Positions 20,278 through 20,553 of a stretch of DNA of 20,553 nt are shown one piece after another. The notes beneath the pieces were generated by a model. That model had not been told where the DNA came from. It searched no databases and worked only from the letters and a program-made list of their open reading frames with translations. Each line of letters opens with the position of its first letter. The stretch's first letter is position 1. The translations under genes were made by a program, and so were the position numbers. The stretch is from a virus: IMG/VR virus record IMGVR_UViG_3300027840_000013, positions 1 to 20,553 of that record; one strand, written 5' to 3'.

Positions 20278-20338
20278 GGATTACCTCCTTATCCGTAGAG
20301 TTCACTGTTTTTAATTGTTCTGATTCCTTTTCCGACAC
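20111..20338 (-). CDS. Small zinc-motif phage protein, overprinted on two neighbours
   Basis: A 75-residue protein starting at GTG 20338 with GGAGG about 9 bases upstream. After a charged N-terminus, [20 protein letters not shown] and [19 protein letters not shown] form a C.H...CxxCxHG metal site with an aromatic and Gly tail. This pattern is common in short proteins of phage structural clusters, so the frame looks genuine. It overlaps the end of the Lys-rich gene by 50 bases and the start of the 162-residue gene by 167 bases. Confidence 0.65.
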   Translation of the reverse strand: MSEKESEQLKTVNSTDKEVIHEPRIIESGDCTHFYVDQGTDPEGKHQAGCKFCSHGRYYTDDYHIVNGAITERVS

Positions 20339-20553
20339 CTTTTGTTCCTCCTTTGGCAGTACCTTTAGCGATACCTGCGTTCTTTAATTTAATACCTTTA
20401 GATTTTAGGGTAGGTTTGGTAACTTTCGTGTTGATAGATAGTTTCTTGCCCTTATAGGTGGCTATCTTTCTACCAGATTTTGCCTTAGTGGTTTTCAGTT
20501 TAGCGGTCTTCTCTGCTATTTTCTTAGGTTCTTGTCCAAATAAGTCTACTTTA
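20289..20553 (-). CDS. C-terminal part of a Lys-rich protein (truncated by window edge)
   Basis: The last 87 codons of a gene that enters from the right edge. The visible sequence is very basic and Gly/Ala/Thr-rich (KKIAEKTAKLKTTKAK, then GIAKGTAKGGTKGVGKGI), ending ELYG. Its stop lies directly beside the AAGGAGG of the 162-residue gene. Such basic tails occur in nucleic-acid-contacting virion proteins, but the start is not visible and no family can be named. Confidence 0.7.
   Translation of the reverse strand, partial: KVDLFGQEPKKIAEKTAKLKTTKAKSGRKIATYKGKKLSINTKVTKPTLKSKGIKLKNAGIAKGTAKGGTKGVGKGIRTIKNSELYG

Noticed and set aside
1-20553. tRNA genes and recoded stop codons
   Set aside because: No cloverleaf with a T-loop consensus was noticed by eye, and TAA, TAG and TGA all end genes in a consistent way.

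Overview
The window is part of a tailed double-stranded DNA bacteriophage genome (Caudoviricetes type), probably from a metagenome. Evidence: large and small terminase subunits, an endonuclease VII-like HNH nuclease, a helicase and initiator pair, an SSB, NinB/NinG-like proteins, tail fibres and a lysis block. No integrase, tRNA, IS element or CRISPR array was seen. Most of the DNA is AT-rich, with strong AGGAGG-type ribosome binding sites and normal use of TAA/TAG/TGA as stops. The host cannot be named. The lysis genes resemble those of phages of Gram-positive-type bacteria, and one peptide resembles anaerobic ribonucleotide reductase, which hints at an anaerobic or facultative host (inference).

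Layout. (1) 19-5708, minus strand: one tightly overlapping operon running leftward from a replication initiator and DnaB-like helicase, through two small proteins (one with an HExxH motif), an HNH nuclease and the terminase subunits, to two nucleotide-sugar dehydratases (PseB-like and RmlB-like). (2) 5709-6064: divergent control region with promoters on both strands, a perfect DnaA box and a leader RNA that can hide the initiator ribosome binding site. This is the best candidate for an origin. (3) 6065-8954, plus strand: early genes, many tiny, including membrane peptides, a ribbon-helix-helix-like protein, SSB, NinB- and NinG-like proteins and a secreted lysozyme-like protein that seems to start at ATT. 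(4) About 8955-11822, plus strand: a visibly GC-rich block (58% G+C in row 11281-11340 against 33% in row 12181-12240). It has its own style of ribosome binding site, hairpin-rich noncoding segments, HNH and deoxyribosyltransferase-like genes, a metallophosphoesterase and a terminator-like hairpin at its right end. It looks imported from another phage lineage, or is an assembly chimera. (5) 11843-12671, plus strand: AT-rich small genes. (6) 12662-12806: terminators between convergent operons. (7) 12807-20553, minus strand: structural and lysis genes, read leftward: a Lys-rich protein (cut by the window edge), a zinc-motif protein overprinted on its neighbours, a collagen-like fibre, a family 2 glycosyltransferase, a 940-residue beta-helix-type fibre, a coiled-coil membrane protein, a 44-residue stand-alone NrdD-like glycyl-radical peptide, and a CHAP endolysin fused to a holin-like membrane tail.

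The main points for follow-up are the endolysin-holin fusion, the free glycyl-radical peptide, the GC-rich module with its structured RNA, the glycan-handling genes (PseB, RmlB, GT2) beside collagen-like and beta-helix fibres, and the out-of-frame gene overlap at the right end.
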